Shown here one piece after another: positions 30,251-33,081 of a stretch of DNA of 33,081 nt. How positions within the stretch are numbered: the first letter of the stretch is position 1; each line of letters begins with the position of its first letter. A program made the position numbers and the translations under genes. This DNA comes from JAMCZU01 sp964479405 (GTDB lineage Bacteria; Patescibacteriota; UBA1384; UBA12157; JAENIV01), in assembly GCA_964479405.1 (NCBI GenBank), contig CAYZMA010000007.1:1-33081 (forward strand). Reading direction: 5' to 3'. Under the pieces are notes generated by a model, which saw only the letters and a program-made list of their open reading frames with translations, ran no database searches and was not told the origin of the DNA.

Positions 30251-32620
30251 TTATACCTTTAATACTTTACTATTTTGAACATCATAAACCATACTGGAAA
30301 GTTCTTCGGTTCCAAAAGTGTTGATCCATTCATCAGTGGTGAAACTCGGGCTAAAAGGTTCTTGCAATAGGAAACGGATATTTGGTTTTTGCTGGACTTC
30401 ATCGCGAAGGTCTCGGTTTTTAATCATTTCGTCAACGATTAGTTTCGCCATAATATAACGATTTTGCGAACCGCCGACTTTTGAACGGCCATATTTTTCC
30501 AACATTCCGTCGCGCCATTCTTTAATTTGTTCGTCTTGAGTTGGCAGTTTCTTTTTCCCCATTGAGGCCAAAAAGAAATCTCTAATTGTTGCCACGACGC
30601 GATGCGATTTGACCAAATTTTCTTCGTTGAAGTAAAATTCCGGCTTATTTAATATTTTCGTATCCATTATCTCTAAGAAATCCTCTGTTTTCTCTTCGTC
30701 CTCGGCAATTTTTTCTATTTCTGGCATTTCTTCCATAAATTTCTTTACCGTTTTTGTCCATTCGTCTTGATACATTTCTACATCAACTTTATCGCCTTCG
30801 GGACCAATAATAATCTGATCGCGGGTTTTAACTAAATCAGAACGGGTAATAATCGGTTGCTCGGTAATCGGTGGAGATTCTGTTATTGGCAGAGCTTCCA
30901 CTGGAGTTGATGATTCTTCTTTGCTTGTCTCACTATTTTTTGCTTCACGAGGTACTTTCAGAGGCGCTGTCCAATCGTATATTTCTTTAAAATATTCACC
31001 CACTCCGCAAAAATCGTAAATTGTAAAATGATCTTTATCAATTTCGGGACAGAGTCTTGTCCCGCGTCCTTTAATTTGCTGATAAAGTGTAGGTTCAAAG
31101 ACAGGCCGAGCCAAAACAATATTTTGAACTTCCGGGGCATCATAGCCGGTTGTCAGCATATCCACAGAAACAGCCACTCGGGGCAATTTGTTGTCAATTT
31201 TCTTGAAATCACGCGCCAGTTCATGAGCGCCTTGAACACGACTGGTAATTGTTACCGCAAAACGACCGTTAAACTCCGGCTTAAGACTATTTAATAATTT
31301 TTCTAAAGTCGTAGCGTGTTTTTGACTGACAGCAAATATAATTGTTTTACCAATTTCACCAGTGGGAGTTTTTTCAGCATATTCCAAAAATTCTTCCATC
31401 ATCAATTTATTTCTTTCTGGTACAATCACTTTCTTTTCAAGCTCTTGAATTTTATAACTTTCATCCTCAAAATCACTTTCACCGGCTAAACCTTCGGGGC
31501 TTAAAGCCTCCTGAGTTAAAATTGAGTTCATTTTATGAAGTCTGAGCGGAACGAGATATTTCTCTTTGACACCATCTTGGATGGTGTAACGATATGTTGC
31601 TTGACCCTTTTCGCAATCAAAATATTTATAAGTATCGCGCTGAATTCTAATTTCAATTGCTCTCGGATCAGTCTCGGCTAATTTTTCTACATCAATATTT
31701 TTCAAAAAATCTTTTGGTGTTGCTGTTAAACCTATTTTTGTAGCGCCAACAAAATAATCCATGATTCCACGAGCTTCAATAGAATAAATACTTCTATGAG
31801 CTTCGTCATGAATGATTAAATCAAAATAACCGGGCGTAAATACGTCTCGCCCATGAGCGATTAGTGACTGAATGGTAGCAACAACGACATTGGCCCCCAC
31901 CAAATTCTTTTTTGAACCGCCCCAGTAAGTGGCAACGGCCGTGATATTTCCTAGTAACTGTTCAAATTTGCCCTTTGTTTGCCCTGCAAGTTCAATTCTG
32001 TCAACAACGAATAGAACATTTTGCGCCTGATTTGTTTTTAAGAATTTTGAAATAATGGTGGCGGCTAATACAGTTTTTCCGGTACCGGTAGCCATTTCCA
32101 AAAGAAAACTGCGTTTGCCACTGTCATATTTTGTAGCGATCGCATTCCAAGCGTCAATTTGATATGGCCTAAGTTTAATATCTGTTGCAATGTCGCTAAA
32201 ATAATCCGGTTCAACTGATTTTTGTGTTAATGACTCACAGTTTGTAGCAATTCTTGATTGCCGTTTTCTTGAAAGATCTTCTTTGGTAAAAAAGCTAGGC
32301 ACAGGGTAAGCGTCACCACCGGCAACAAAATCCCAAAAATAAATTAGATGATCGTTTGCGAGATAAATGTAGTCTATTTTGCCTTTGTATTGGGTTTCAA
32401 TATAATTTAATGCTTGCTGTTTTGCCGAGTATGGGTCAATTGAAGGTGCTTTCGCTTCTATTAAGGCAACAGGATTACCATTTTTATCTTTTAAAATATA
32501 GTCGGCTCGACCGACTACTCCATGATCCTCAAAAGCAACCTGATTAGAATCGGTAATATCCCAGCCTGATTCTTTAAGTTTTTGGTCAATTACAACTCGT
32601 GAAAATGCTTCGTTTTGCAT
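30251..32620 (-). CDS. hsdR: Type I restriction-modification endonuclease/translocase subunit
   Basis: A 789-aa R subunit. The N-terminal PD-(D/E)xK nuclease is visible as GRADYILKD (Asp40) and ALIEAKA (Glu55, Lys57). The superfamily 2 translocase follows: Walker A ATGTGKT at 177-183, DEAH box at 272-275, GLTATPKDF, then TTGYDAPEV and GRGTRLCPE in the second RecA domain. A Pro/Thr/Ile-rich linker at about 555-600 precedes an EcoEI-like C-terminal domain that contacts HsdM. The organisation matches the EcoEI-type subfamily. It is the first gene of the six-gene operon; AGAGGA precedes the ATG. All catalytic residues are intact. Confidence 0.95.
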   Translation of the reverse strand: MQNEAFSRVVIDQKLKESGWDITDSNQVAFEDHGVVGRADYILKDKNGNPVALIEAKAPSIDPYSAKQQALNYIETQYKGKIDYIYLANDHLIYFWDFVAGGDAYPVPSFFTKEDLSRKRQSRIATNCESLTQKSVEPDYFSDIATDIKLRPYQIDAWNAIATKYDSGKRSFLLEMATGTGKTVLAATIISKFLKTNQAQNVLFVVDRIELAGQTKGKFEQLLGNITAVATYWGGSKKNLVGANVVVATIQSLIAHGRDVFTPGYFDLIIHDEAHRSIYSIEARGIMDYFVGATKIGLTATPKDFLKNIDVEKLAETDPRAIEIRIQRDTYKYFDCEKGQATYRYTIQDGVKEKYLVPLRLHKMNSILTQEALSPEGLAGESDFEDESYKIQELEKKVIVPERNKLMMEEFLEYAEKTPTGEIGKTIIFAVSQKHATTLEKLLNSLKPEFNGRFAVTITSRVQGAHELARDFKKIDNKLPRVAVSVDMLTTGYDAPEVQNIVLARPVFEPTLYQQIKGRGTRLCPEIDKDHFTIYDFCGVGEYFKEIYDWTAPLKVPREAKNSETSKEESSTPVEALPITESPPITEQPIITRSDLVKTRDQIIIGPEGDKVDVEMYQDEWTKTVKKFMEEMPEIEKIAEDEEKTEDFLEIMDTKILNKPEFYFNEENLVKSHRVVATIRDFFLASMGKKKLPTQDEQIKEWRDGMLEKYGRSKVGGSQNRYIMAKLIVDEMIKNRDLRDEVQQKPNIRFLLQEPFSPSFTTDEWINTFGTEELSSMVYDVQNSKVLKV

Positions 32621-32736
32621 ATTTTAATCCTCTTCTCTTCCCCTAACATCCTTCCTTAATATTTATAACCCCCGAGCCTTTAATACTGGTATTTCTTATC
32701 TCTAGCTTATCTCTGCCGAGTTCTTATTACAAGAGA

Positions 32737-33015
32737 CTATTTTAAGTACTTCCTTGCTATTTTTAAAGATTTTGGATTTTCTCCACTCTCCATATATCTG
32801 GCACATTTTCCACCACAGATTTCACATGTACCCTTCATAATGATATCACTAAGATTATTAAGCCAATATTCCTCAATTTTCATTGAAACATTCTTGTCAA
32901 CTTTTGAGTAACAATTGTGACAAAAGACACTCGTTCTGGCAATTTCTATAAAATCAACGTTATTTGCCATTATTTCTTCTGTGATTACTTTTGAGATTTT
33001 AATTTCCTTTTTCAT
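32737..33015 (-). CDS. Small zinc-binding protein upstream of hsdR
   Basis: A 92-aa protein with a possible zinc site: CHNC at residues 32-35 and CEICGGKC at about 64-71. The N-terminus is charged; residues 40-62 are probably helical. No family recognised. It is on the same strand as hsdR, 116 bases upstream, with a moderate AT-rich gap between, so co-transcription is possible but not certain. The upstream region ends 66 bases later at the window edge, and I see no clear Shine-Dalgarno. Confidence 0.6.
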   Translation of the reverse strand: MKKEIKISKVITEEIMANNVDFIEIARTSVFCHNCYSKVDKNVSMKIEEYWLNNLSDIIMKGTCEICGGKCARYMESGENPKSLKIARKYLK

Positions 33016-33081
33016 TTTTTATCCACATGAGGCCGTTGAATAAAGCTTTAATTTACTCAAACTAAGATGCGTTTTGGGTAA

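Overview
The window looks like part of a genome from the Candidate Phyla Radiation (Patescibacteria). The backbone genes are AT-rich. A tgt gene is followed by two paralogous, N-terminally membrane-anchored VirD4/TraG/VirB4-like ATPases, a pairing I associate with these lineages. secD and secF are separate, and UGA is used as a normal stop, which argues against SR1/Gracilibacteria. This placement is an inference from gene content, not from a marker tree.

Layout. 1-660: a single-gene unit for a small exported protein. 685-7946: tgt, a small acidic protein, and three tightly packed or overlapping genes encoding the ATPase pair and a protein between them. 7947-8370: noncoding, with a MITE-like palindromic repeat. 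8371-11644 (minus strand): manC-secD-secF, driven by a strong promoter that seems to make a leaderless mRNA. 11648-12548: a DUF433/DUF5615 toxin-antitoxin-like cassette inserted between two copies of that same promoter. 12559-14190 (plus strand): a frameshifted exported beta-rich protein, a triple zinc-ribbon membrane protein and a 52-aa membrane protein. 14214-14678: hicBA with a palindromic operator.

14718-24711: a direct tandem duplication with a period of 4,997 bp. Each unit carries a 65-aa coiled-coil protein, the AbiEi/AbiEii type IV toxin-antitoxin pair, a 69-bp scar of the 3' end of a protease gene, a secreted 363-aa orphan, a DUF4325 (STAS-like) protein and a MerR-HTH/GHKL-ATPase regulator. 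The encoded proteins are identical between copies. Differences are confined to about 120 bp at the promoter-distal end of the regulator's control region. A 15-bp palindrome marks every module border.

24717-32620 (minus strand): one compact defence operon in the order hsdR, hsdM, NYN nuclease, two-TM membrane protein, hsdS, membrane-anchored S1C (HtrA-like) protease with an NTF2-like tail. hsdM carries an in-frame palindromic repeat. An exact-consensus promoter followed by a terminator-like hairpin, inside this operon and on the opposite strand, could make a small RNA.

The region from 11.6 to 33 kb is therefore a defence island (type I restriction-modification, three kinds of toxin-antitoxin, accessory nuclease and protease) mixed with short plus-strand single-gene cassettes for exported orphan proteins. 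The best candidates for something undescribed are the protease/NYN-equipped type I R-M operon and the palindrome-bounded, duplicated AbiE plus MerR-GHKL/STAS modules, whose internal scar suggests insertion at the 3' end of the protease gene.
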